This document shows positions 1 through 5,314 of a stretch of 12,002 nucleotides of DNA, one piece after another. Both the position numbers and the translations under genes were made by a program. The stretch covers positions 1 through 12,002 of the forward strand of contig CAAFFR010000181.1 of NCBI GenBank assembly GCA_900762245.1. The letters run 5' to 3'. Source of the stretch: an uncultured Oscillospiraceae bacterium (GTDB lineage: Bacteria; Bacillota_A; Clostridia; Oscillospirales; Oscillospiraceae). Each line of letters starts with the position of its first letter. Positions within the stretch are counted from its first letter, which is position 1. Below the pieces are notes generated by a model, which was not told the DNA's origin, ran no database searches, and worked only from the letters and a program-made list of their open reading frames with translations.

Positions 1-467
1 AACTTGCCGCAGTTTTCCAGAACGATCCGGGTCTGCTTGGCGATGAAGGGGATCTCATCGGGAGCCACATAGGCAGTGTCCCCCTTCTTGTACAGCAGAC
101 GCTCAATGACATCATCGCCCAGAACGCTCTTTTCCAGGATATCGGCGCAGTCGCCGGGCTGGACCTTGACATACTGGATGACCTTATCGCCCTTCTGGAT
201 CCGGACCAGGGGGCCCAGTTCACAGAAGCCCTGGCAGCCGGTCTTCTTGACACCCACGACCTTCTCATCGTCGTGACCGCCGCAGGGAGAGAACACCAGT
301 TCGATGCCGTCGGTGTTCTTTACCAGTTCTTCAAAAATTTCATGGATCTTGTTGGAGCCGGTGGCGATACAGCCGGTGCCGGAACACACAAGAATACGGC
401 AGTTATAGCGGGAAATTTCCGCTCTGGCAGACGCAGCAGCCAGATTCAGTTCTTCAACAGTTTTCAT
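1..467 (-). CDS. nuoF: NADH-binding subunit NuoF/HydB-like, N-terminal part (runs off the left edge)
   Basis: Only the first 155 codons are in the window; the gene continues past base 1. The visible part is a thioredoxin-like [2Fe-2S] domain with four cysteines at residues 28, 33, 78 and 82 (C-x4-C and C-x3-C spacing). It is followed by the segment leading into the FMN/NADH domain, with the family-typical stretches IPFIAKQTRI and ENCGK near the edge. This N-terminal ferredoxin-like extension is typical of HydB/HymB subunits of clostridial electron-bifurcating hydrogenases and related NADH dehydrogenases rather than plain respiratory NuoF. Known role: NADH oxidation or reduction through FMN, with electrons passed to iron-sulfur clusters. 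The ATG at 467-465 shares its A with the TGA of the upstream nuoE-like gene, so translation is probably coupled. I infer that an [FeFe]-hydrogenase or other partner gene lies further left, outside the window. The symbol is the family name; hydB/hymB may be more exact. Confidence 0.93.
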   Translation of the reverse strand, partial: MKTVEELNLAAASARAEISRYNCRILVCSGTGCIATGSNKIHEIFEELVKNTDGIELVFSPCGGHDDEKVVGVKKTGCQGFCELGPLVRIQKGDKVIQYVKVQPGDCADILEKSVLGDDVIERLLYKKGDTAYVAPDEIPFIAKQTRIVLENCGK

Positions 468-943
468 CAGCCGTTACCTCTCAATTCTGCGATCAGAGCC
501 AGTGCCTTCTCGGGGGTCATGGAGGGATAAACCTGCTCGTTGACCATCATGGTGGGAGCGAGGCCGCATGCGCCGAGGCAGGACACGGTTTCCACGGTGA
601 AGAGCATATCGTCGGTGGTGTGCTTTTTCTTACTCAGGCCCAGTTCCTTCCACAGAGCTTCCAGAACGGGGGTAGAGTGGCGGACATGGCAGGCAGTGCC
701 GTCACAAACCTTGATCACATACTTGCCCTTTGCTTCAAAGGAGAAGTTTTCATAGAAAGTAGCCACGGAATAGGCCTTTGCTTCGGTGATGCCGATTTCC
801 TTGGCAACGTAGCTCAGCAGTTCTGCGGGCAGATAGCGGTATTCTGCCTGAATATCCTGCATGATAGGGATCAGGGAGCGGGCATCCCGGACATACCGGG
901 AAATGATTTCATCCGTCTTGCGGTAGTAAGATGCATCGAGCAT
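467..943 (-). CDS. nuoE: NADH dehydrogenase/hydrogenase subunit E, HydC/NuoE-like [2Fe-2S] protein
   Basis: This 158-residue protein is the normal size for the NuoE/HydC (24-kDa subunit) family. The N-terminal helical part (about 1-70) contains the family-like stretch AYSVATFYENF. The thioredoxin-like domain binds one [2Fe-2S] cluster through C80, C85, C122 and C126 (C-x4-C, then CLGAC). It carries electrons between its NuoF/HydB partner and other clusters in a soluble NADH-linked complex. I chose the ATG at 943-941 because AGGAGG lies at 960-955, 11 bases away; an upstream ATG that would give 187 residues lies at the promoter and adds non-family sequence. The stop overlaps the next gene's start by one base (TGATG). 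Not certain from the window is which complex it serves: bifurcating hydrogenase, NADP-reducing hydrogenase or a formate dehydrogenase. Confidence 0.95.
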   Translation of the reverse strand: MLDASYYRKTDEIISRYVRDARSLIPIMQDIQAEYRYLPAELLSYVAKEIGITEAKAYSVATFYENFSFEAKGKYVIKVCDGTACHVRHSTPVLEALWKELGLSKKKHTTDDMLFTVETVSCLGACGLAPTMMVNEQVYPSMTPEKALALIAELRGNG

Positions 944-964
944 AACTATATGTACCTCCTTGTA

Positions 965-981
965 CCTGCCCAAAGGACAGG
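965..981 (-). promoter_or_regulatory. Small leader hairpin just upstream of the nuoE ribosome binding site
   Basis: On the minus strand CCTGTCC, loop TTT, GGGCAGG forms a 7-bp stem with one G-U pair. It ends four bases before the AGGAGG of nuoE. It has no T-run and so is not a terminator. It could influence ribosome access or mRNA stability; this is inference. Confidence 0.35.
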
Positions 982-1010
982 CGGGTTTCGGAATTTGGAT
1001 TGCCATAATG

Positions 1011-1016
1011 ATTATA
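1011..1016 (-). promoter_or_regulatory. Extended -10 promoter element of the nuoE-nuoF operon
   Basis: On the minus strand TGC is followed directly by TATAAT (1016-1011), an extended -10 element. No convincing -35 lies 16-18 bases upstream, which is tolerable for extended -10 promoters. The predicted transcript starts near 1004 and would have a leader of about 60 bases before the ATG at 943. The region upstream (1020-1150) is strikingly AT-rich. Confidence 0.6.
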
Positions 1017-1130
1017 GCATATTTGCACAATTTTTCTATGAATTTTTCTCATATATTTATCGCATTGTTTTTGTACAATATCGATATATTATATCAATAC
1101 ATCCAAAAATCCGCCATTTCTCCCTCGGTG

Positions 1131-1146
1131 GTTAGTTTTTGCTAAC
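1131..1146. promoter_or_regulatory. Inverted repeat in the nuoE upstream region, possible operator
   Basis: GTTAG, six bases, CTAAC forms a perfect 5-bp dyad about 115 bases upstream of the -10 element. A second dyad, ATTGT, six bases, ACAAT, lies at 1064-1079. Both are short and in AT-rich sequence, so chance is possible. Neither has the ten-base centre expected of a Rex (TTGT...ACAA) site. Confidence 0.2.
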
Positions 1147-1180
1147 TTTCATTCTGCATACCCGCTTTCGTAAATACACC

Positions 1181-1209
1181 AAAAAAGCACGCCTGAGACA
1201 GGCGTGCTT
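1181..1209 (-). terminator. Rho-independent terminator of the MoxR-VWA operon
   Basis: A perfect 10-bp stem (AAGCACGCCT at 1185-1194 with AGGCGTGCTT at 1200-1209) and a 5-base loop, followed on the minus strand by a run of six T. It sits 13 bases after the VWA stop codon. Confidence 0.92.
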
Positions 1210-1221
1210 GGGGTGTGAAAT

Positions 1222-2499
1222 TCAGGTGGCAGCCAGCTTCCGGCAGGCATTGGCCAGTTCCCGCAAGGTGCTGCAGGACACCATGGAGCAGACGGAAGCC
1301 ATGGTCTGAATACTTCTGACATACTTCCACTTATTTTCGGGAATGGGATTCAAAATCAGCACCCGTCCGGCCAGACGTTTGCTTTCCAGCAGGGCCCCGA
1401 TGGCCCGGGACTGGTCGATGGTTTTGGTGTCAGAGAGGATCAGCAGTGTAGTGGCACTGTTCAGCACCGCAGGCTGTTTCCCGTTCAGCTGCTCCAGCGC
1501 GCTGCCCAGGTCCGTACCCCGGCCATAGATGCCGGTATCCCTGACGAAGGACCGGAACAGGTCCATATTCTGCAGTTTGAAGGCATCCGCCTCCGTCATA
1601 GCCTCAGAGAACAGGAACACCCGGCTGGAATCCGACACCTGATTCAGGCTCTGGATAAACCGCAGGGCAAACTCTGAAAACTGGACCATAGACCCGGAAA
1701 CATCGCACAGCAGCACCAGATGCTTCCGCTGGGACCGCTTTTTCTTGTATTTCAGCCGGTAGAAGCTGCCGCCGGTTTCCAGACCCTTCCGGAAGGTACG
1801 GCGAAAATCCAGTTTGCCGGTGTGGCCTCCCTGTTTCCGTTTGGCAGACAGTTCGCCGTTGATCTGCCGGGCCACAGTCTGGATGATTTCGATGGCCTTT
1901 GGGATCTCCGTATCCTTGAAATCGGAAATATCCCGGTAGAGAATGCCGATCTCCGGGTCTGCCTCCTGGCCACCCAGGCCCGCATTTTCCATCAGCATCT
2001 GCTGCTCCATGATTGCCCGGGCGAACACGGAGTGGATAAACTCACCGTAGAGCTTGGGATTCCGCTCGGCAGTGGCCCGGTACTTGTCCATGAAATTGCG
2101 CAGGCGCTGCCGGGCTTCCTCCGGCATGGCGGCGTAGGTCTCCCGCTGGCCTTCATCCAGGTCCATGGGCTGACCGTTTAACTGCAGCTCCTCCTCGGCT
2201 TCCTGCCGGTGCTGCTGCATCTCCTTTTCCCGCTCCATCTGCTCTTTGGCCTGCTGCCGCATTTTCTCCTCGGAGATAAAGAAGCCGTCGAAGACACGGT
2301 CAAAGGTGATCTGCTCTTCCCGTGATTTGGCATAGACCGTCCGCAGAGCGGTTTTCACCCGCTCCCGTTCCTCCATGCCCAGAGCAATCAGCAGACGGCT
2401 GGCATCCTCCGTTTCTTTGGGACTGACTGCCAGTCCCTGCAGCCGGAGCATCCGGGAAAAGGCAGAGAGTTTTTCTAAGTAAACGTCAGGCTCAGCCAT
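1222..2499 (-). CDS. VWA domain-containing CoxE-like protein
   Basis: This 425-residue protein has a charged N-terminal half: a Glu/Gln/Arg-rich, probably coiled-coil stretch at about 75-108, then a helical region to about 220. A von Willebrand factor A domain follows (about 258-420). The metal-ion-dependent adhesion site is complete: D266-V-S268-G-S270, then T329 in GRGTD and D357 in ILSD. The arrangement matches the CoxE-like VWA family, which partners MoxR AAA+ ATPases in cofactor insertion or protein remodelling. The start ATG at 2499-2497 has GGGGGA 7 bases upstream and overlaps the last 8 bases of the ATPase gene. An in-frame ATG at 2514 and a longer 448-codon reading would lie deeper inside the ATPase gene and are less likely. 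It has no signal peptide or membrane segment, so it is probably cytoplasmic. The client protein is unknown; a role like CoxE in metalloenzyme maturation is inference. Confidence 0.92.
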   Translation of the reverse strand: MAEPDVYLEKLSAFSRMLRLQGLAVSPKETEDASRLLIALGMEERERVKTALRTVYAKSREEQITFDRVFDGFFISEEKMRQQAKEQMEREKEMQQHRQEAEEELQLNGQPMDLDEGQRETYAAMPEEARQRLRNFMDKYRATAERNPKLYGEFIHSVFARAIMEQQMLMENAGLGGQEADPEIGILYRDISDFKDTEIPKAIEIIQTVARQINGELSAKRKQGGHTGKLDFRRTFRKGLETGGSFYRLKYKKKRSQRKHLVLLCDVSGSMVQFSEFALRFIQSLNQVSDSSRVFLFSEAMTEADAFKLQNMDLFRSFVRDTGIYGRGTDLGSALEQLNGKQPAVLNSATTLLILSDTKTIDQSRAIGALLESKRLAGRVLILNPIPENKWKYVRSIQTMASVCSMVSCSTLRELANACRKLAAT

Positions 2500-3400
2500 G
2501 GTGGTGTCCCCCATGGTGGTGATGATGGCCGCAATTACCGCCGCACTGGCAGTCTTCCTCTCCGTCAAGGTCCATCGCGTTGATATCCTCGTTATTTTTC
2601 AGCACAAAGCCTGCGGTCTGCCGCAGGGCATCGGGGGTCAGCTCCCGGATGCCCAGAGCATCCAGTGCTGCTGCCCAGTCCAGCGTCTCTGCAATGGAGG
2701 GCTTTTTCAGAATGGTTTCGTTGGCCCGGAGCTTCTGGACCGCCAGCGCCACCTGGGCGCAGAGCCGGTCATCCACATGGGGCAGCTTGGCCCGGAGGAT
2801 GGCCAGTTCCTTGGGCATATCCGGGTATTCGATGTACAGGTAAGCGCAGCGGCGGCGCAGAGCCTCGCTGAGGGGCCGGGCCCGGTTGGAGGTCAGCACC
2901 ACAAAGGGGATGGTCTTGGCCTGAATGGTGCCAACTTCCGGGATGGAAACCTGCATTTCCGACAGCAGTTCCAGCAAAAAGGCCTCAAATTCCTCATCGG
3001 CCTTGTCAATTTCGTCGATCAGCAGCACCACCGGCTCTTCAGACCGGATGGATTTCAGCAGGGGCCGCTCCAGCAGGTATTCGTCGCTGAAAAGGGATTT
3101 CGTCAGGGATTCCTTGTCCTGCGCGTCCATGTTCACCTGAATGGACAGCAGCTGCTTCTGATAGTTCCACTCATAGAGGGCCTTGCTTTCGTCCAGGCCT
3201 TCATAGCACTGTAATCTCACCAGATCCCGGTCCAGACTTGACGCCATCACCTTGGCGATCTCCGTTTTACCGACACCTGCCGCGCCCTCGATCAGCAGGG
3301 GCCGCCCCAGCTGCAGCGCCACAAACAGCACCGTGGCAAGGGTTTCATCATAAATATAATGGGCTTCGTCCATTTTCTGTTTCAGTTCTTCAAAGGTCAT
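2492..3400 (-). CDS. MoxR-family AAA+ ATPase with a Cys/His-rich C-terminal tail
   Basis: This 302-residue protein is the usual MoxR/CoxD size. Walker A is at 39-46 (GAAGVGKT), Walker B at 124-130 (VVLLIDE), sensor 1 is TSN at 170-172, and an arginine cluster at 182-184 is the likely arginine finger. MoxR ATPases form hexamers that use ATP to remodel or activate client complexes together with VWA proteins; here the VWA partner follows immediately with an 8-base overlap. The start ATG at 3400-3398 has AAAGGAGG at 3415-3408, 7 bases upstream, and replaces a longer reading whose extra codons fall in the promoter. The last 19 residues are unusual: three cysteines (284, 286, 290) followed by eight histidines in Gly/His runs, resembling a soft-metal (Ni, Zn or Cu) binding tail. 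That function is inference. The ATPase assignment is firm; the client is unknown. Confidence 0.94.
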   Translation of the reverse strand: MTFEELKQKMDEAHYIYDETLATVLFVALQLGRPLLIEGAAGVGKTEIAKVMASSLDRDLVRLQCYEGLDESKALYEWNYQKQLLSIQVNMDAQDKESLTKSLFSDEYLLERPLLKSIRSEEPVVLLIDEIDKADEEFEAFLLELLSEMQVSIPEVGTIQAKTIPFVVLTSNRARPLSEALRRRCAYLYIEYPDMPKELAILRAKLPHVDDRLCAQVALAVQKLRANETILKKPSIAETLDWAAALDALGIRELTPDALRQTAGFVLKNNEDINAMDLDGEEDCQCGGNCGHHHHHGGHHHG

Positions 3401-3421
3401 ACTACCGCCTCCTTTGGTTGC

Positions 3422-3450
3422 ATTATAGCATAATCTGGCAGGTTTGGGAA
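3422..3450 (-). promoter_or_regulatory. Promoter of the MoxR-VWA operon
   Basis: On the minus strand a perfect -10 (TATAAT, 3427-3422) is preceded by TGC, an extended -10. A weak -35 (TTCCCA, 3450-3445) lies 17 bases further up. The start site near 3415 would place the AAAGGAGG almost at the mRNA 5' end, giving a very short leader of about 15 bases. Confidence 0.6.
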
Positions 3451-3486
3451 GTAACAAAGTCACGGAAAGATATTCCCCGTCTATCT

Positions 3487-3634
3487 GTCATTGCGAGCCA
3501 GTGCGCACACTGGTGTGGTGACCGAAGGGAATGCCTGTGGTGCAAGCTCCCGCAAGTTTCCGGAATGTATCCTTTACGGGTACTGCGAGGACCTTTGAAG
3601 GGGATTGCCACGTCGCTTCGCTCCTCGCAATGAC
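3487..3634. repeat. MITE-like intergenic palindromic element, 148 bp
   Basis: The element begins with GTCATTGCGAG (3487-3497) and ends with its exact reverse complement, CTCGCAATGAC (3624-3634). Just inside the left end is a 6-bp stem-loop, CCAGTGCGCACACTGG. The right end carries an inner block reading GATTGCCACGTCGCTTCG on the plus strand. There is no credible gene inside; the short open frames across it are typical of translated repeat DNA. It fills most of the 302 bases between the divergent MoxR and HD genes. I recall similar GTCATTGCGAG-ended elements in Oscillospiraceae genomes, but could not check. The only copy in this window is this one. Confidence 0.75.
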
Positions 3635-3645
3635 ATCATTTTTTC

Positions 3646-3674
3646 TTGCAACTTTTCCGGTAATACGCTATACT
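3646..3674 (+). promoter_or_regulatory. Sigma-A-type promoter of the HD-domain gene
   Basis: TTGCAA (3646-3651), a 17-base spacer and TATACT (3669-3674). It lies 11 bases after the end of the intergenic repeat and about 30 bases before the ATG at 3703. Confidence 0.8.
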
Positions 3675-3702
3675 TTTCCTATCAAAGCACAGGAGGCGCA
3701 GT

Positions 3703-4296
3703 ATGGATCAGGAACGTTTTGCAAAACAGCTGGCTTTCATTCTGGAAGCAGACAAGGAAAAGAATATTCTCCGGCAGACCCATCTTTCCGGCCGCGGACG
3801 GCAGGAAAACGACGCGGAGCACGCATGGCACATGGCCATCATGATCTGGCTGCTGAAAGAATATGCCAATGAAGAGATCGATGTGGCGAAAACCATGATG
3901 ATGGCCCTGATTCATGACATTGTGGAGATCGATGCCGGGGACACCTACGCCTATGACGACAAGGGTCTGGAAAGCCAGAAGGAACGGGAGGAAAAGGCTG
4001 CCGACCGGATTTTCGGTCTGCTGCCGGAGGACCAGCGCACAGAACTTCGGGCCCTCTTCGAGGAATTTGAAGCCTACGAGACCCCGGAAGCCAAATTCGC
4101 CCGGGCCATGGACAACTTCCAGCCCCTGCTTCTCAACGATGCCAACGAAGGCGGCGACTGGAAAGCCCACGGTGTCACCCGCAGCAAAATCATGACCCGC
4201 CACAGCAAAACCAACCTCGGCTCCACCATCATCGGCGCCTATTCCAAGGAACTGATCGATGACAATGTAAGAAAAGGCAATTTAAGCGGAGAGTAG
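3703..4296 (+). CDS. HD-domain phosphohydrolase (HD_3/YfbR-like)
   Basis: This 197-residue protein is the usual length for small HD-domain hydrolases of the HD_3/YfbR-like group. The metal ligands are visible: H40 in NDAEHAWHM, H71-D72 in ALIHDIVEIDAGD, and a distal aspartate, probably D137 in RAMDNFQP. E75 and D77 are also family-typical. Members of the group include 5'-deoxyribonucleotidases that remove phosphate from deoxynucleoside monophosphates; the exact substrate here is not readable from sequence. It is a soluble, cytoplasmic, metal-dependent enzyme. The start ATG has AGGAGG at 3691-3696, 6 bases upstream, and its own promoter just beyond. The GNAT gene follows after 23 bases in the same direction and may share the transcript, although no functional link is apparent. 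Confidence 0.93.
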   Translation: MDQERFAKQLAFILEADKEKNILRQTHLSGRGRQENDAEHAWHMAIMIWLLKEYANEEIDVAKTMMMALIHDIVEIDAGDTYAYDDKGLESQKEREEKAADRIFGLLPEDQRTELRALFEEFEAYETPEAKFARAMDNFQPLLLNDANEGGDWKAHGVTRSKIMTRHSKTNLGSTIIGAYSKELIDDNVRKGNLSGE

Positions 4297-4319
4297 AATC
4301 AAAAAGGAGGATTCAAACA

Positions 4320-4823
4320 ATGTTGGAACTGCGAAAAATGAACTATGAAGATGTTGTAGAACAGTGGAAATACGTTTCTGCATTACCCGCAGACGAAAAC
4401 GGATTGACTAATCCATATGAGGGTGTGTCCTTCGAAGCATATAGAGACTCAGTATTGCCGGAACTTATGATGCACGAGAATCCAGTCAATATGCCTGATT
4501 GGTTTGTACCTGATACTTTCTACTACTTATGGGATGATGATACGCTCATTGGAGAATATCGAATCCGGCACTATTTGACAGAAGCGCTGAAAACAGGTGC
4601 AGGTCATATCGGATACAGCATCAAAAAGGCTTTCAGAGGCAAAGGCTACGGAACAAAGGGACTGGCTTTGACTTTGGAAGTGGCAAGAAAAATTGTCCCG
4701 GAGGATGAGATTTATTTACGGGTTCTGAAATGCAACCTTCCGTCATTTAAAGTAATTTGCAACAACGGTGGGTATATCGCGGATGAAGATGACACGCATT
4801 ATTTAATGAGAATAAAAAAGTAA
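4320..4823 (+). CDS. GNAT-family N-acetyltransferase
   Basis: This 167-residue protein has the acetyl-CoA binding signature R106-G-K-G-Y-G111, preceded by the strand HIGYSIKKAF. It is followed by the helix TKGLALTLEVARK and by the late strand EIYLRVLKCNLPSFKVICNNGG, typical of GNAT motif B. Such enzymes transfer an acetyl group from acetyl-CoA to an amine on a small molecule, antibiotic, peptide or protein; the acceptor cannot be told. The start ATG has a strong AAAAAGGAGG 9 bases upstream. Hand counts on single 60-base lines give about 38-47% GC here against about 57% in the HD gene, and codon use is visibly more AT-rich, which suggests recent acquisition. A terminator follows the stop. Confidence 0.93.
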   Translation: MLELRKMNYEDVVEQWKYVSALPADENGLTNPYEGVSFEAYRDSVLPELMMHENPVNMPDWFVPDTFYYLWDDDTLIGEYRIRHYLTEALKTGAGHIGYSIKKAFRGKGYGTKGLALTLEVARKIVPEDEIYLRVLKCNLPSFKVICNNGGYIADEDDTHYLMRIKK

Positions 4824-4837
4824 CCATGTATGCCAAG

Positions 4838-4876
4838 AAAAAACGCCAAGCTGTATTTTTCACAGCCTGGCGTTTT
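4838..4876. terminator. Bidirectional terminator between the GNAT gene and ridA
   Basis: Arms AAAACGCCAAGCTGT (4840-4854) and ACAGCCTGGCGTTTT (4862-4876) pair over 15 bases with one mismatch and a 7-base loop. The minus strand ends in a run of six T; the plus strand has TTTT followed by an AT-rich stretch. It serves two convergent genes. Confidence 0.9.
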
Positions 4877-4887
4877 GCTATATTTCC

Positions 4888-5265
4888 TTACTTATTGGCG
4901 ATGGCTTCAATCTCCACCAGAGCACCCTTGGGCAGGTCCCGGACGGCGAAGCAGGCACGGGCGGGGCAGTTCTCCTTGAAGAACTCACCGTAGACGGCGT
5001 TCATGGCAGCGAAATCAGCAATGTCAGAGAGCAGAACGGTGGTCTTCACCACATCGGTCAGGGCATAGCCGGCAGCTTCCAGAATGTTCTTCACATTGGT
5101 CAGAGACTGACGGGACTGGGTGACGATGTCCTCACCGGCAAAGGCACCGGTGGCAGGATCAATGGGGATCTGACCGGAAACGAACAGCATATTGCCTGCC
5201 TGAACAGCCTGAGAATAGGGTCCGATAGCAGCAGGGGCATTGGAAGTATGAATGATCTTGTTCAT
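4888..5265 (-). CDS. ridA: RidA family enamine/imine deaminase
   Basis: This 125-residue protein is full length for the RidA (YjgF/YER057c/UK114) family. Typical residues are present: Y17 in IGPYSQAV, G31 in [10 protein letters not shown]103 and C105 in PARACFAV, and E120 in VEIEAIA. RidA hydrolyses reactive 2-aminoacrylate and related enamine/imine intermediates released by PLP enzymes, protecting other PLP enzymes in the cytoplasm. R103 corresponds to the carboxylate-binding arginine of active members, so activity is expected. The ATG at 5265-5263 has AAGGAG 8 bases upstream. The gene follows the membrane-anchored repeat protein by only 49 bases, and I found no clear own promoter, so it may be read from the promoter at 7004-7032. 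Confidence 0.97.
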   Translation of the reverse strand: MNKIIHTSNAPAAIGPYSQAVQAGNMLFVSGQIPIDPATGAFAGEDIVTQSRQSLTNVKNILEAAGYALTDVVKTTVLLSDIADFAAMNAVYGEFFKENCPARACFAVRDLPKGALVEIEAIANK

Positions 5266-5314
5266 TGAAATATCTCCTTCAACATTAAATTTCAGATAAA
5301 GCCACGCCCATCAC

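Noticed and set aside
1064..1079. Possible Rex operator upstream of nuoE
   Set aside because: Has TTGT and ACAA halves but only six bases between them instead of about ten.
3423..3611. Short minus-strand frame across the 148-bp element
   Set aside because: It reads through repeat DNA and is the kind of protein predicted in many genomes from such repeats; no ribosome site.
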